In this document: positions 18,990 through 28,385 of the stretch, one piece after another
How positions within the stretch are numbered: the first letter of the stretch is position 1
How the letters are laid out: every line of letters starts with the position of its first letter
Source: Serratia sp. FDAARGOS_506
Lineage (GTDB): Bacteria; Pseudomonadota; Gammaproteobacteria; Enterobacterales; Enterobacteriaceae
Reading direction: 5' to 3'
Assembly: GCF_003812745.1 (NCBI RefSeq)
Contig: NZ_CP033831.1
Span: 1,922,001-1,986,000, forward strand
Length of the DNA: 64,000 bases
Notes under the pieces: generated by a model
Seen by the model: only the letters and a program-made list of their open reading frames with translations
The model's database searches: none
Told to the model about the DNA's origin: nothing
Position numbers and translations under genes: made by a program

Positions 18990-20125
18990 GGGCCGGTTGG
19001 CGCTGCTTCAGTCACGCGTTCGACAAAGAGTGTCGCGTCGCCTTTCGCAGCCCGGTGGTGCACTGGCTGAGCTGGATCTTTCCGCTGATCCTGTTTGGGC
19101 TGATCAGTAGCAACTTCTCCGAAGGTACGCTGCTCGATCTGCCGGTCTCGGTGGTGGACAGCGATCACAGCCCGCTGTCCAAGTCGCTGACGCGGCGGTT
19201 GGACGCCGGGTCGCACGCCCACGTCGAGGCTTATGGCGGCGGGCTGCCGGAATCGCTGAACCGCCTGCGCAGCGCGCAGGATTATGCGCTGCTGTACATC
19301 CCGCCGGACTTTGAGGCCAACGTGCTGTCGGGCAAGCAGCCGAGCGTGGTGATGTACTACAACGCGCTGTTCTACGGCGCCGGGCTGTACTCCACCCAGG
19401 ACTTCGGCGGCCTGATGAATGAAATCAACGCCAGCACCCGCAGCATCATCGCCACCGAGATGGGCAAATCGCTGCCGCCGCTGGCGGATGTGACGCTCTC
19501 TTACGGCAGCCTGTTCAACGCCAGCGGCAGCTATATCTATTACCAGCAGTTCGCCGCCACCATTCACCTGCTGCAGCTGTTCGTGGTGACCTGCATGATC
19601 TACGTGTTGGCGCGCAGCAAATCGCTGCTGCAGGCCAAGCCGTTCAGCCTGGCGCTGCTCGGCAAGCTGGCGCCCTACACGCTGTGTTTCACCACCCTGC
19701 TGATGGTGGAGATCGCAGCGCTGGTGGGCATTTTTGACGCCCGCGTCAGCGGCAACCCGCTGTTTATGTTGATGATAGGCCTGTTTTACGTGATGGCGGC
19801 GCAGAGCATCGGCCTGCTGCTGTACACCTTTACCGGCAGCACCATCACCGCTTACAGCCTGATTGGTATTTTGGTCAGTATCGCGATGACCTTCTCCGGC
19901 ATGGCGGTGCCAGAGCTGTCGATGCCGCTGCCGGCGCGCATCATTTCCAACATCGAACCGCTGACCCACGCGCTGTACGCGATGTTCGACGTGTTCCTGC
20001 GGCAGGTGCACGCCAGTGCCATCTTCAGCGTGTGTGCGCTGCTGGCGGTCTACCCGCTGGTGGCCGCGCTGCTGGTGCGTAATCGCCTGCCGGTGCGGCT
20101 GGAAAAGGAGGGGAATGCCGGATGA
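18971..20125 (+). CDS. ABC-2 type permease, first of a pair
   Basis: 384 residues with one N-terminal transmembrane segment (around WLSWIFPLILFGLIS), a large extracytoplasmic region, then five to six C-terminal membrane helices; the ABC-2 export permease plan (YhhJ/YbhS-like). The ATG at 18971 overlaps the adaptor gene by 19 bases; a second ATG six bases later is also possible. Its stop overlaps the next permease (ATGA). No ATP-binding subunit is encoded in this operon, so energy coupling is unexplained. Confidence 0.88.
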   Translation: MAMERVRAGWRCFSHAFDKECRVAFRSPVVHWLSWIFPLILFGLISSNFSEGTLLDLPVSVVDSDHSPLSKSLTRRLDAGSHAHVEAYGGGLPESLNRLRSAQDYALLYIPPDFEANVLSGKQPSVVMYYNALFYGAGLYSTQDFGGLMNEINASTRSIIATEMGKSLPPLADVTLSYGSLFNASGSYIYYQQFAATIHLLQLFVVTCMIYVLARSKSLLQAKPFSLALLGKLAPYTLCFTTLLMVEIAALVGIFDARVSGNPLFMLMIGLFYVMAAQSIGLLLYTFTGSTITAYSLIGILVSIAMTFSGMAVPELSMPLPARIISNIEPLTHALYAMFDVFLRQVHASAIFSVCALLAVYPLVAALLVRNRLPVRLEKEGNAG

Positions 20126-21264
20126 AGCTCTATTGGCAAACCTTCGTTAAAGTGCTGCTCGGCATGCTCGAGCGGCCGGTATGGCTGATGCTGATCCTGT
20201 CGCTGTGCATCATGAGCATGGTGTACGCCAACCGCACGGTATGGGATCTGCCGGTGGGGGTGGTCGATCAGGATCACAGCACCGCCAGCCGCCAGCTGAT
20301 CCGCCAGCTGGACGCCACCTCCAAGATCGCGATTGAAACCTACGACAGCCTGGAACAGGCGCAGCGCGATCTCAGCTGGCGCAAGCTGTTTGCGGTGATC
20401 ATCATGCCGGTGGATCTGGAGAAGAAGATCCTCAGCGGGCAAAACATCGTGGTGCCGGTATACGGCGACGCCACCAACCGCCTGGCCAACGGCCAGATCC
20501 AACAGGACGTAGTGGCGGCCTATCAGCAGCTGCTGACGGAGTACAACAACGGGCTGCTGCTGCGCAGCGGCTTCAGCGAACGGCAGGCGCAGATACTGCT
20601 GACGCCGATACTGGGGCAAACGCTGGACGTGTTTAACCCCGGCATCAGCTTCGCGGCGATCATCTTCCCCGGCCTGCTGGTGATGCTGTTGCAGCACTCG
20701 CTGCTGATCGCCTGTATCCGCGTCAATATCGCCATGAAGAGTATGCCCGGCGGTAAAGCGCCGCTGGCGGCGCACCTCGGCGGGCTGACGGCGCTGCTGC
20801 CGATCTGGCTGTTCCTGTCGATCGTGCTGTTCGTGCTGTGGCCGTGGGTATTGGGCTATAGGCAGACAGCGAACATCGCCGAACTGCTGCTGCTGACTTT
20901 CCCGTTCCTGCTGGCGGTACTGGGGCTGGGCAAGCTGGTGACCGAGTGCCTGCGCAGCGTCGAGATGATCTACCTGACGTTGGCATTCATCACCACGCCG
21001 ATCTTCTACCTGTCCGGCACCATCTGGCCGCTGCAGTCGATGCCGGCCTGGGTGCGCGCCATCTCGTACAGCATTCCCTCCACCTGGGGCACCAAGGCGA
21101 TCGCCGGCGTCAACCAGATGGGGCTGTCGCTGAACGAAGTGTGGGGCGACGTGATGATGATGCTGGTGCTCGGCGTGGTCTACACCCTGCTGGGCTTCGG
21201 CGTCGGCTTCTTGCGCAACAGCGTGGCGCTGCGCGGGATGTTCAGGAAGCGGCGGGCGAGTTGA
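20122..21264 (+). CDS. ABC-2 type permease, second of a pair
   Basis: 380 residues, same plan as its upstream partner: N-terminal helix (VWLMLILSLCIMSMVY), an extracytoplasmic domain with VVDQDHS resembling VVDSDHS of the partner, and a C-terminal helix bundle including TTPIFYLSGTIWPLQSMPAW, a typical ABC-2 signature. The shared motif suggests the two are paralogues forming a heterodimer. The start overlaps the upstream stop by four bases. The operon ends at a terminator shared with ubiV. Confidence 0.88.
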   Translation: MKLYWQTFVKVLLGMLERPVWLMLILSLCIMSMVYANRTVWDLPVGVVDQDHSTASRQLIRQLDATSKIAIETYDSLEQAQRDLSWRKLFAVIIMPVDLEKKILSGQNIVVPVYGDATNRLANGQIQQDVVAAYQQLLTEYNNGLLLRSGFSERQAQILLTPILGQTLDVFNPGISFAAIIFPGLLVMLLQHSLLIACIRVNIAMKSMPGGKAPLAAHLGGLTALLPIWLFLSIVLFVLWPWVLGYRQTANIAELLLLTFPFLLAVLGLGKLVTECLRSVEMIYLTLAFITTPIFYLSGTIWPLQSMPAWVRAISYSIPSTWGTKAIAGVNQMGLSLNEVWGDVMMMLVLGVVYTLLGFGVGFLRNSVALRGMFRKRRAS

Positions 21265-21265
21265 T

Positions 21266-21293
21266 TAAAAACTCCCCTCCGTAAGGAGGGGAG
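21266..21293 (-). terminator. Terminator between permease operon and ubiV
   Basis: Stem CTCCCCTCC (21272-21280) / GGAGGGGAG (21285-21293), GTAA loop. Read on the minus strand it is followed by five T residues, so it is best for ubiUV; convergent position suggests it also stops the permease operon. Confidence 0.85.
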
Positions 21294-21299
21294 CGAGGA

Positions 21300-22178
21300 T
21301 CACCCCACCAACGCCAACCCCGCCACGCGGCGCCAGTAGCCGTTGCAGTCGGCGTGATTGGTCAAGGCCAGCGGCTGCTCGCCGCGTTCGTTGGCGCGGA
21401 AGGCGTCGATTTGCGCCAGCGTCTCGGCGCCCTGCGGTGATAACCGCACGATGTCTACCAGCCCCTGCATGCTCGGCAGCTCGTTACCGAGGTTGTAGCA
21501 GTAGCCGCTCATGGTCTGGATGCCGTTGAGCACGAACACCTGCTGCTGTTCCTGCGAACGCATCATGCGGCCCTGCGGATACTTGATGCAGCAGGTTTCG
21601 CACTCGTCCTTGCCGCGGTTTTCCGAGCGGGCGGTGAAGCAGCGCGCCGAATAGGCCAGCGGCAGGTGGCCGTAGCTCAGCACCTCCACCTCGAAATCGT
21701 GGCGGAAGCCCAGCTCTTCGCACTGCGTCAGCAGGTGGGCCAGCCAGTCGCGCGACAGCTCGACCGGCATGCACCAGCGCATCATGCCCTGGCGGCGCAG
21801 CAGGCGCAGGGTATAGGCGTTGTAGCAGTTCAGCGCATGGCCTGCGACGAACGGCAGACCGCGTTCCGCCGCCATGTTCACCGCGCCCAGATCGTTGGCT
21901 TCAAACAGGAACTCGCCGTTCTCCACATAGCGTTTCAGCTCATTCAGCTCGGACGGCGCCTGCAGCAGCGCCAACGTGGAGATCACCACCTGCTTGCCGC
22001 TGCGGGCGATTTCGCGCGCCAGCGCCAGCCAATCGCCGACCTTCATCTCGCGGCGCTTGGCGCAGACGCTCTCGCCGAGATAAATGATGTCGGCGCTGCT
22101 GTCCGCCGCCTGTTGATAGAACGTTGCGATGTCGTTTTTCGGCCAGTAGTAGAGTACCGGCCCCAGTGCGTATTTCAT
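21300..22178 (-). CDS. ubiV: UbiV, O2-independent ubiquinone hydroxylation protein
   Basis: Peptidase-U32-fold [4Fe-4S] protein that, with UbiU and UbiT, carries out the oxygen-independent hydroxylations of ubiquinone synthesis (formerly YhbV). The ATG at 22178 behind GGAGGAAAT gives 292 residues, same as E. coli. Four cluster cysteines are in place: Cys39 in ESVCAKRR and Cys180, Cys193 and Cys197 in CFTARS...DECETCC. It lies 11 bases after ubiU in the same operon. Confidence 0.96.
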   Translation of the reverse strand: MKYALGPVLYYWPKNDIATFYQQAADSSADIIYLGESVCAKRREMKVGDWLALAREIARSGKQVVISTLALLQAPSELNELKRYVENGEFLFEANDLGAVNMAAERGLPFVAGHALNCYNAYTLRLLRRQGMMRWCMPVELSRDWLAHLLTQCEELGFRHDFEVEVLSYGHLPLAYSARCFTARSENRGKDECETCCIKYPQGRMMRSQEQQQVFVLNGIQTMSGYCYNLGNELPSMQGLVDIVRLSPQGAETLAQIDAFRANERGEQPLALTNHADCNGYWRRVAGLALVG

Positions 22179-22189
22179 ATTTCCTCCGG

Positions 22190-23185
22190 CTACTGCCATT
22201 TGCGGTGATAGGCGCCCAGCGTGGTCTGGGTGCCTTCGGACATCGCGCCCAGCGTCTCCATCCAGGCGGCGTCGGCACGGTAGGCGGCCGGATCGGCCTG
22301 GCAACGGTCGATCGCCTGGCGCCAGACGCGCGCCACCTGGCTGACGTAAGCCGGACTGCGCTGGCGGCCTTCGATCTTCACCGAGGCGATGTTGGCGGCC
22401 AGCAGCTCCGGCAGCAGCTCCAGCGTATTGAGGCTGGTGGGCTCTTCCAGCGCGTGGTAGCGCACGTCGTCCACCAGATAGCGGCCCTTGCACAGCGTCG
22501 GGTAACCGGCGTTTTCATGATCCTGATAGCGGTCGATCAGCACGTCGTTCAGACGCGACTCCATGCCCTGCGGGGTTTGCTGCCAGCGTACGAACCGCGC
22601 CGGTGAACAGGCGCCGACGGTGTTCGGCGACTCGCCGGTCAGGTAGGAAGAGAGATAGCAACGCCCCTCGGCCATGATGCACAGGCTGCCGAAGGCGAAC
22701 ACTTCCAGCGGTACCGGGCTGGTGCGCGCCAGCTGTTTCACCTGATGCATCGACAGCACGCGCGGCAGCACCACCCGGCTCACCTCGAAGTTGCGCTGGT
22801 AGAAACGGATCGCCTCTTCGTTGGTGGCGGAGGCCTGCACAGAAACGTGGCGCTCCAGCTGCGGGTAGCGCTGAGCGGCGTATTCCAGCATCGCGAGATC
22901 CGCCAGAATCAGCGCGTCGGCGCCCAGTTGGGCCGCCATATCCACCGCGCGCTGCCAGCGGGCGTAGCCGTCGGGATGGGCGAAGGTGTTGATGGCGATA
23001 TGCAGTTTGCGGCCGTGACGATGCACGTAATCGACCGCTTCCTGCAGCTTTTTCTCGGTGAAGTTGAGGCCGGCGAAGTGGCGCGCGTTGGTATCGTCTT
23101 TCAGGCCGATGTAAACGGCGTCGGCGCCGTTATCCACTGCGGCCTTCAGGGCCGGCAGGTTGCCGGCGGGGCAAAGCAGCTCCAT
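22190..23185 (-). CDS. ubiU: UbiU, O2-independent ubiquinone hydroxylation protein
   Basis: Partner of UbiV (formerly YhbU), also U32-fold with a [4Fe-4S] cluster; the UbiUV heterodimer hydroxylates the ring using prephenate rather than O2. The ATG at 23185 gives 331 residues beginning MELLCPAGNLPALKAAVDNG; codons up to 23266 are unconserved. Cysteines in CIMAEGRCYLSSYLTG and VGACSPARF have the spacing (7 and 17) of the known ligands. First gene of the minus-strand pair, divergent from ubiT. Confidence 0.96.
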   Translation of the reverse strand: MELLCPAGNLPALKAAVDNGADAVYIGLKDDTNARHFAGLNFTEKKLQEAVDYVHRHGRKLHIAINTFAHPDGYARWQRAVDMAAQLGADALILADLAMLEYAAQRYPQLERHVSVQASATNEEAIRFYQRNFEVSRVVLPRVLSMHQVKQLARTSPVPLEVFAFGSLCIMAEGRCYLSSYLTGESPNTVGACSPARFVRWQQTPQGMESRLNDVLIDRYQDHENAGYPTLCKGRYLVDDVRYHALEEPTSLNTLELLPELLAANIASVKIEGRQRSPAYVSQVARVWRQAIDRCQADPAAYRADAAWMETLGAMSEGTQTTLGAYHRKWQ

Positions 23186-23337
23186 AGATTTATCCTGGCT
23201 TAGCCGTGCGCCCGGCCGGGCGCACGCTGTCTTTAAAGGTTGCCGACGGCGGTGTTCCGCCGGCAAACGCGAATCGGGGAGGCCATTTTAGGCAAAGGGG
23301 CGCACACAGGTTTTGATTTGGGGCAGCTTATGGCGTA

Positions 23338-23351
23338 TTGATAAACATGGC
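23338..23351. promoter_or_regulatory. Weak FNR-like site in the ubiU/ubiT divergent region
   Basis: TTGATAAACATGGC matches TTGATnnnnATCAA at 7 of 10 defined positions; another TTGAT half-site occurs at 23370. UbiUV genes are anaerobically induced through Fnr in E. coli, so an FNR site is expected in this 252-base gap, but this match is weak. Confidence 0.3.
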
Positions 23352-23437
23352 GGTGAAATGCACTATTTGTTGATATAGACCGCTGAAGCCGCGCGCCAGT
23401 GTGGCAAAATAGCGGTAGTCCGTATTGAAAGGAGTGG

Positions 23438-23965
23438 ATGACCGTGTTGGAACAACTACGAGCACGCCTTGTGCGCCAGGGGCCGTCGCTGCTGCGCATC
23501 CCGCTGAAATTCACGCCGTTCGTTCTGCAGCGTCAGTTGCTGCAACAGGTGCTGAGCTGGCAGTTTCGCCAGGCGTTGGCGGATGGCGATCTGGAATTTC
23601 TCGAATCGCGCTGGTTGAAGATCGAAGTTCGCGATCTGGCGCTACAATGGTTTATGACGGTAGAAAACGACAAACTGGTGGTCAGCCAGCACGCCGAAGC
23701 GGACGTCAGCTTCAGCGGCGATGCCAACGATCTGATCCTGATCGCGGCGCGCAAGCAAGATCCGGATACGCTGTTCTTTCAGCGTCGGCTGCAGATTGAA
23801 GGGGATACCGAATTGGGCCTGTATGTGAAAAATTTGATGGACGCCATCGAGCTGGAAAGCATGCCTGCGCCGCTGCGCATGGGGCTGTTGCAGTTGGCTG
23901 ATTTTGTCGAAGCAGGGTTGCAGGAGGGCACGGCGTCGGCTTCCCGTGTGCCGGTATCATGCTGA
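23438..23965 (+). CDS. ubiT: UbiT, SCP2-domain ubiquinone biosynthesis accessory factor
   Basis: Lipid-binding SCP2-fold protein (formerly YhbT), required for anaerobic ubiquinone synthesis, probably presenting the hydrophobic intermediate. 175 residues from ATG 23438, with LSWQFRQALADGDLEFLE, the RKQDPDTLFFQRRLQIEGDTELGLYVKN core (read in pieces) and LQLADFVEAGL. Divergent from ubiUV, overlapping yhbS by seven bases. Confidence 0.95.
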   Translation: MTVLEQLRARLVRQGPSLLRIPLKFTPFVLQRQLLQQVLSWQFRQALADGDLEFLESRWLKIEVRDLALQWFMTVENDKLVVSQHAEADVSFSGDANDLILIAARKQDPDTLFFQRRLQIEGDTELGLYVKNLMDAIELESMPAPLRMGLLQLADFVEAGLQEGTASASRVPVSC

Positions 23966-24462
23966 TCCGCGTAGAGATCCCGGTAGACGCGGCGGGCATC
24001 GACGCCTTGCTGCGCCGCGCCTTTGGCCGCGACGACGAAGCCGATCTGGTGCAGCAGCTGCGCGAAGACGGCCTGCTGACGCTGGGTGTGGTCGCCACTG
24101 ACGACGAAGGCGGGGTAGTGGGTTACGCCGCGTTCAGCCCGGTAGACGTGGCTGGCGAAGACCGCCAATGGGTGGCGCTGGCGCCGCTGGCGGTAGATGA
24201 AAGCCTGCGCCGCCAGGGGCTGGCTGAAAAGCTGGTGTACGAAGGCTTGGATTCGCTGAACGAATTCAGCTACGCCGCGGTGGTGGTGCTGGGCGAGCCG
24301 GCCTACTACGGCCGCTTCGGCTTTAAACCGGCCGCCGCCTATGGCCTGCACTGCCGCTGGCCGGACACGGAAAGCGCGTTCCAGGTCTACCCGCTGGCGG
24401 AAGACGCCCTGAATGGCGTCAGCGGCGAAGTGGCTTTTTCGGCGCCGTTTAATCGCTTTTAA
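23959..24462 (+). CDS. yhbS: GNAT-family N-acetyltransferase YhbS
   Basis: 167-residue GNAT acyl-CoA transferase of unknown substrate. The acetyl-CoA loop appears as [11 protein letters not shown] (Q/R-x-x-G-x-A type), followed by [18 protein letters not shown], conserved in YhbS. The start overlaps the ubiT stop by seven bases. The 3' end overlaps convergent yhbQ by 14 bases. Confidence 0.92.
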   Translation: MLIRVEIPVDAAGIDALLRRAFGRDDEADLVQQLREDGLLTLGVVATDDEGGVVGYAAFSPVDVAGEDRQWVALAPLAVDESLRRQGLAEKLVYEGLDSLNEFSYAAVVVLGEPAYYGRFGFKPAAAYGLHCRWPDTESAFQVYPLAEDALNGVSGEVAFSAPFNRF

Positions 24463-24757
24463 CGACGACGGGTAATAGATACTCCAACGACAGCGGCGGG
24501 TGACTCACCAGCCGCTCTTTTTGTATTTTGCTCAGCTGTTTGACGCGGTATTCCAGCTTCAGCGCCGTTGAGCGATCCCCCACCTGGCAGTGAAACGCCA
24601 GCGTCAATTCCCCTTTGCCGCGCAGCGCCTTGGCGCCTTTGCCGGCCTGATGCTGCGCCAGGCGGCGCGCCACGTCGGTGGTGATTCCGGTATACAGCAT
24701 GCCGCTCGGTAAACGCAGCATGTAGAGGTGCCAGAGAGTGGGGGAAGTGTCGGTCAT
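24449..24757 (-). CDS. yhbQ: GIY-YIG nuclease-fold protein YhbQ
   Basis: 102 residues with a single GIY-YIG domain: the motif reads [18 protein letters not shown] with downstream [17 protein letters not shown] and the conserved [14 protein letters not shown]. coli YhbQ is reported to have DNA cleavage activity; its physiological role is unclear. Convergent with yhbS, ends overlapping. Confidence 0.93.
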   Translation of the reverse strand: MTDTSPTLWHLYMLRLPSGMLYTGITTDVARRLAQHQAGKGAKALRGKGELTLAFHCQVGDRSTALKLEYRVKQLSKIQKERLVSHPPLSLEYLLPVVVKSD

Positions 24758-24772
24758 CGTACGCCGTTTCGG

Positions 24773-24827
24773 TGGCCAGGGTCGGCGTATGATGGCATGT
24801 TCGCCATCACAATCCCATCCCTGGCCG
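24773..24827 (-). terminator. Composite hairpin downstream of potE
   Basis: GGCCAGGG (about 24774-24781) pairs with CCCTGGCC (about 24818-24825), enclosing a second hairpin GATGGC/GCCATC (24791-24808). It lies between the potE stop and yhbQ and may end the speF-potE transcript. No long T tract follows on the minus strand. Confidence 0.4.
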
Positions 24828-24843
24828 CCGGAGCCCTACCGCT

Positions 24844-26160
24844 TTACCCCTTTTTTCCCGCCAGCTCGAAGCGCGGTGAGACGATGCCGTACAGCGTCCA
24901 GCCGAGGAAGGTGGCGATGGCGCCCCACATCATCGCTTCCTCACCGGAGCTGTAGAGCGCGTAGAAGCTGTACAGCGCGCCGATGCCGGCGATGATATTG
25001 GCGATGCGCGCCTTGTTGTCCGGCACCTTCGCCACTTTCTGAATAATGACCAGCGCCGCCATCGACAGGATGTAAGGGATGATGTTGGTCACCACCGCCA
25101 GGTTCACCAGCACGTTGAACTGCTTGTTCAGCGACGGGCTGATAGTCATCAGCGACAGGCCGCTCTGGATGACGACGATGGTCAGCATGCCTTTAACCGG
25201 CGCGTCGGCCTTGCTCAGCTTGGAGAAGATTTTCGGGAAGAAGCCGCTGTCGGCGGAGGATTTGAACACCTGAGCGATGGTGAACTGCCAGCCGAGCAGC
25301 GAGCCGACGCAGGACATGACCATCAGCGCCATGATGATCTTGCCGACCGTCGGGTTGAACATGTGGGAGAACGCCAGCCCGAATGGGGCGGTGGAGTTGG
25401 CCAGATCCATGTTCGGCACGATGCCGGCGATCACGTTGGTCGAAACGATATAGATCACCGCCGCGCTGAGGGTACCGCCCAGTACGGCGATCGGCACGTT
25501 GCGCTCCGGGTTTTCCACCACGTCGGTGTTGGCGCAGGCGGATTCCAGCCCCAGGAAAGCCCACAGGGTCATCGAGATCGAGGCGCCGATGGCTTCGAAG
25601 GTCGGCACCTGATGCGGGTTCCAGGCGGCGACGTAGGCGCTGCCGCTGAACCAGTACCAGCCGATGACCGAGATGCCCACCACCGGGATGATCACGCCCC
25701 AGACGGTGATGCCGCTGATTTTGCCGGTGATGCGCGCACCGCCGAAGTTGGCGACGGTCGCAAGCCACAGTACGCCGATGGTGGCGATACAGATCCCGAG
25801 CGGACTGAGCGTAGCGCCAAACAGCTCGGTGCCGTAGCCGACGGCGGAAATGGCGATGGCGATGTTGGCGATCAGCAGCGAAACGCCGTAGGTGTAGTTC
25901 GCCATAAAGTTGCCTGATTTGCCGAAGGCGTATTCGGCGTAGCCGCCCATGCCGCCGGATTTACGGCTGAACATGCCGCATTTGGCGAACGCGTAGGCCA
26001 GCGCCATCGAGCCGACGGCGGTCACCAGCCAGGAAACGATCGAAATCGTGCCCACTTCGGCCAGCTTGGTTGGCAGCATAATTATGCCGGAACCCATCAT
26101 ATTCACGGCGGTCAGGATCGTTAATTGCACGACCCCCATTTTATTATTGGACTTACTCAT
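24844..26160 (-). CDS. potE: Putrescine-ornithine antiporter PotE
   Basis: APC-superfamily inner-membrane exchanger that swaps external ornithine for internal putrescine, giving acid resistance with SpeF. The ATG at 26160 gives 438 residues starting MSKSNNKMGVVQLTILTAVN; two codons upstream (26166) is an alternative. About twelve membrane segments; the N-terminal NMMGSGIIMLPTKLAEVG and FLGLESACANTDVVENPERN are family hallmarks. It follows speF by 62 bases on the same strand, as in E. coli, and is absent from this chromosomal location there. Confidence 0.97.
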   Translation of the reverse strand: MSKSNNKMGVVQLTILTAVNMMGSGIIMLPTKLAEVGTISIVSWLVTAVGSMALAYAFAKCGMFSRKSGGMGGYAEYAFGKSGNFMANYTYGVSLLIANIAIAISAVGYGTELFGATLSPLGICIATIGVLWLATVANFGGARITGKISGITVWGVIIPVVGISVIGWYWFSGSAYVAAWNPHQVPTFEAIGASISMTLWAFLGLESACANTDVVENPERNVPIAVLGGTLSAAVIYIVSTNVIAGIVPNMDLANSTAPFGLAFSHMFNPTVGKIIMALMVMSCVGSLLGWQFTIAQVFKSSADSGFFPKIFSKLSKADAPVKGMLTIVVIQSGLSLMTISPSLNKQFNVLVNLAVVTNIIPYILSMAALVIIQKVAKVPDNKARIANIIAGIGALYSFYALYSSGEEAMMWGAIATFLGWTLYGIVSPRFELAGKKG

Positions 26161-26222
26161 GATCATTTTCTCTTTTAGGATGCGATCCGGGCGGCGAAAA
26201 TAATCGCCGCCCCGTAAGGTGA

Positions 26223-28385
26223 TTAATTTTTCATGACGTAGCCGTAAGCGCGGTTCCAGCCATCCTCATCCTGTTGGATATAAACGCCCTGCAATTCCGG
26301 AGCGAATCCAGGCAATAAGTTGATGCCTTCTTCCAGTGCCAGGAAATAACGCTGCGCGGCGCCGCCCCAAATTTCACCGGGCACCACGCACAGCACGCCA
26401 GGCGGGTAAGGCAGGGCGCCTTCGGCGGCGATGCGGCCCTCGGCTTTAGCCAGCGAGACCAATTCCACATTGCCGCGCACGAACTCGGTATTGGCGTCCT
26501 GCGGATTCATCACCACGCGCGGGAAATAACTTTTGCGGAACATCTCTTTTTGCAGCTCTTTAACGTCGTAGCTGACGTAAAGGTCGTGCATTTCCTGGCA
26601 CAGCTGGCGGATGGTGTAGTTTTTGTAGCGCTGCTGGTGGTTTTTATAGACCGCAGGCAGCACCTCGCTGAGCAGGGAGTTCTGCTCGATGTGCTTCTCG
26701 AAGCGGGCGATCAGGGCCACCAGATGCTGCATCTTGGCGATGTCTTCCGCCGGCGTCAGCAGGAACAGGATCGAGTTGAGATCGCATTTTTCCGGCACGA
26801 TGCCGTTTTCACGCAGGTAGTTGGCCAGAATGGTCGCCGGGATACCGAACTCGCTGTAGCTGCCGGTGGCGGTATCGATGCCCGGCGTGGTAAGCAGCAG
26901 TTTGCACGGATCGACGAAGTACTGCGATTCGGCATAACCCTCAAAGGCGTGCCATTTTTCGCCGGGCACGAAGTTGAAGAAGCGCAGATCGTTGGCCATC
27001 GTCGCGGTGTCATAGGCCTGCCACGGCTTTCCGTCGATCTGATCCGGCACGAACGGTTTGATCATCGTGCAGGTGTCCAGCAGCATTTTGCGCGCTTCGA
27101 TCCCCACGCGCACGCACTCCTGCCACAGGCGCTGGCCGCTTTTGCCTTCGTGCATCTTGGCATTGACGTCCAGCGCGGCGAACAGCGGATAGAACGGGCT
27201 GGTGGAGGCGTGTAGCATAAAGGCGTTGTTGAAGCGCTTGTGGTTGCAGTAGCGGCTCTGGCCCTTGATGTGCTTGTCTTTTTTGTGGATCTGCGAGGTT
27301 TGCGAGAAGCCGGCCTGCTGTTTGTGCACCGACTGGGTGACGATGATGCCGGGATCGTTTTCGTTCAGTTCCAGCAGCAGCGGCGAGCAGTCTTTCATCA
27401 TCGGAATGAACTGCTCATAGCCCACCCAGGCGGAGTCGAACAGGATGTAGTCGCACAGGTGGCCAATTTTGTCGACCACCTGGCGGGCGTTGTAGATGGT
27501 GCCGTCGTAGGTGCCGAGCTGGATGATCGCCAGGCGGAACGGGCGGGCTTCGTTGGCGCGTTCCGGCGCCACTTCGCGGATCTGTTGGCGCAGGTAGCGT
27601 TCGTCGAAGCAGTGCGCGTCGATGCCGCCGATAAAGCCGAACGGGTTGCGGGCGGTTTCCAGGTAAACCGGCGTGGCACCGGCCTGGATCAACGCGCCGT
27701 GGTGGTTGGATTTATGGTTGTTGCGGTCGAACAACACCAGATCGCCGCGCGTCAGCAGGGCGTTGGTCGCCACCTTGTTCGAGGCCGAGGTGCCGTTGAG
27801 CACGAAGTAGGTCTTGTCGGCGTTGAACACCTTGGCAGCGTGCTGCTGCGCGGCGCAAGGCGCGCCTTCGTGGATCAACAGGTCGCCCAGTTTGACGTCG
27901 GCGTTGCACATGTCGGAGCGGAAAAGCGTTTCGCCGTAGAAGTCGAAGAACTGGCGGCCCGCCGGGTGTTTGCGGAAGAACTCGCCGCCCTGGTGGCCGG
28001 GGCAGGCGAAGGTGGCGTTGCCCATTTCCACGTACTGCGTCAGCGTGTTGAAGAACGGTGGCAGCAGTTCGCTCTCATATTTGGCGGCGGCGGCCTCCAG
28101 CTGTTTGCCGTAGAACTGGGTATTCTTGCCGCACAGCTCAAACACGCCGTGCAGCGCCGGCAATATGGCGTTATCCAGCTCTTCTTCGCAGCAGACGGCG
28201 ACGAACAGCGGAATGTTCAGGCCGTGCTCTTCGATGCGCGCCACCATGCCTTGCGTGACGTCGTCTACCGACAGCACGATGGCGGCGACGTCATTAAAAT
28301 CGCTGTGATGCACATCGACGATGTCGCGTTCAGTTTCAAAGCAGCCGAGGGTTTGGGTGTTGGCGGCAATTTTTAATTTTTTCAT
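26223..28385 (-). CDS. speF: Inducible ornithine decarboxylase SpeF
   Basis: PLP enzyme converting ornithine to putrescine and CO2, consuming a proton. The ATG at 28385 gives 720 residues beginning MKKLKIAAN. An N-terminal response-regulator-like wing domain precedes the fold-type I core; the PLP lysine is Lys355 in SVHKQQAG, with FDSAWVGYEQF and CPGHQGGEFFRKHPAG also seen. The choice of SpeF over constitutive SpeC rests on linkage to potE and to the speFL leader. Expression is expected to need ornithine arrest of SpeFL. Confidence 0.96.
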   Translation of the reverse strand: MKKLKIAANTQTLGCFETERDIVDVHHSDFNDVAAIVLSVDDVTQGMVARIEEHGLNIPLFVAVCCEEELDNAILPALHGVFELCGKNTQFYGKQLEAAAAKYESELLPPFFNTLTQYVEMGNATFACPGHQGGEFFRKHPAGRQFFDFYGETLFRSDMCNADVKLGDLLIHEGAPCAAQQHAAKVFNADKTYFVLNGTSASNKVATNALLTRGDLVLFDRNNHKSNHHGALIQAGATPVYLETARNPFGFIGGIDAHCFDERYLRQQIREVAPERANEARPFRLAIIQLGTYDGTIYNARQVVDKIGHLCDYILFDSAWVGYEQFIPMMKDCSPLLLELNENDPGIIVTQSVHKQQAGFSQTSQIHKKDKHIKGQSRYCNHKRFNNAFMLHASTSPFYPLFAALDVNAKMHEGKSGQRLWQECVRVGIEARKMLLDTCTMIKPFVPDQIDGKPWQAYDTATMANDLRFFNFVPGEKWHAFEGYAESQYFVDPCKLLLTTPGIDTATGSYSEFGIPATILANYLRENGIVPEKCDLNSILFLLTPAEDIAKMQHLVALIARFEKHIEQNSLLSEVLPAVYKNHQQRYKNYTIRQLCQEMHDLYVSYDVKELQKEMFRKSYFPRVVMNPQDANTEFVRGNVELVSLAKAEGRIAAEGALPYPPGVLCVVPGEIWGGAAQRYFLALEEGINLLPGFAPELQGVYIQQDEDGWNRAYGYVMKN

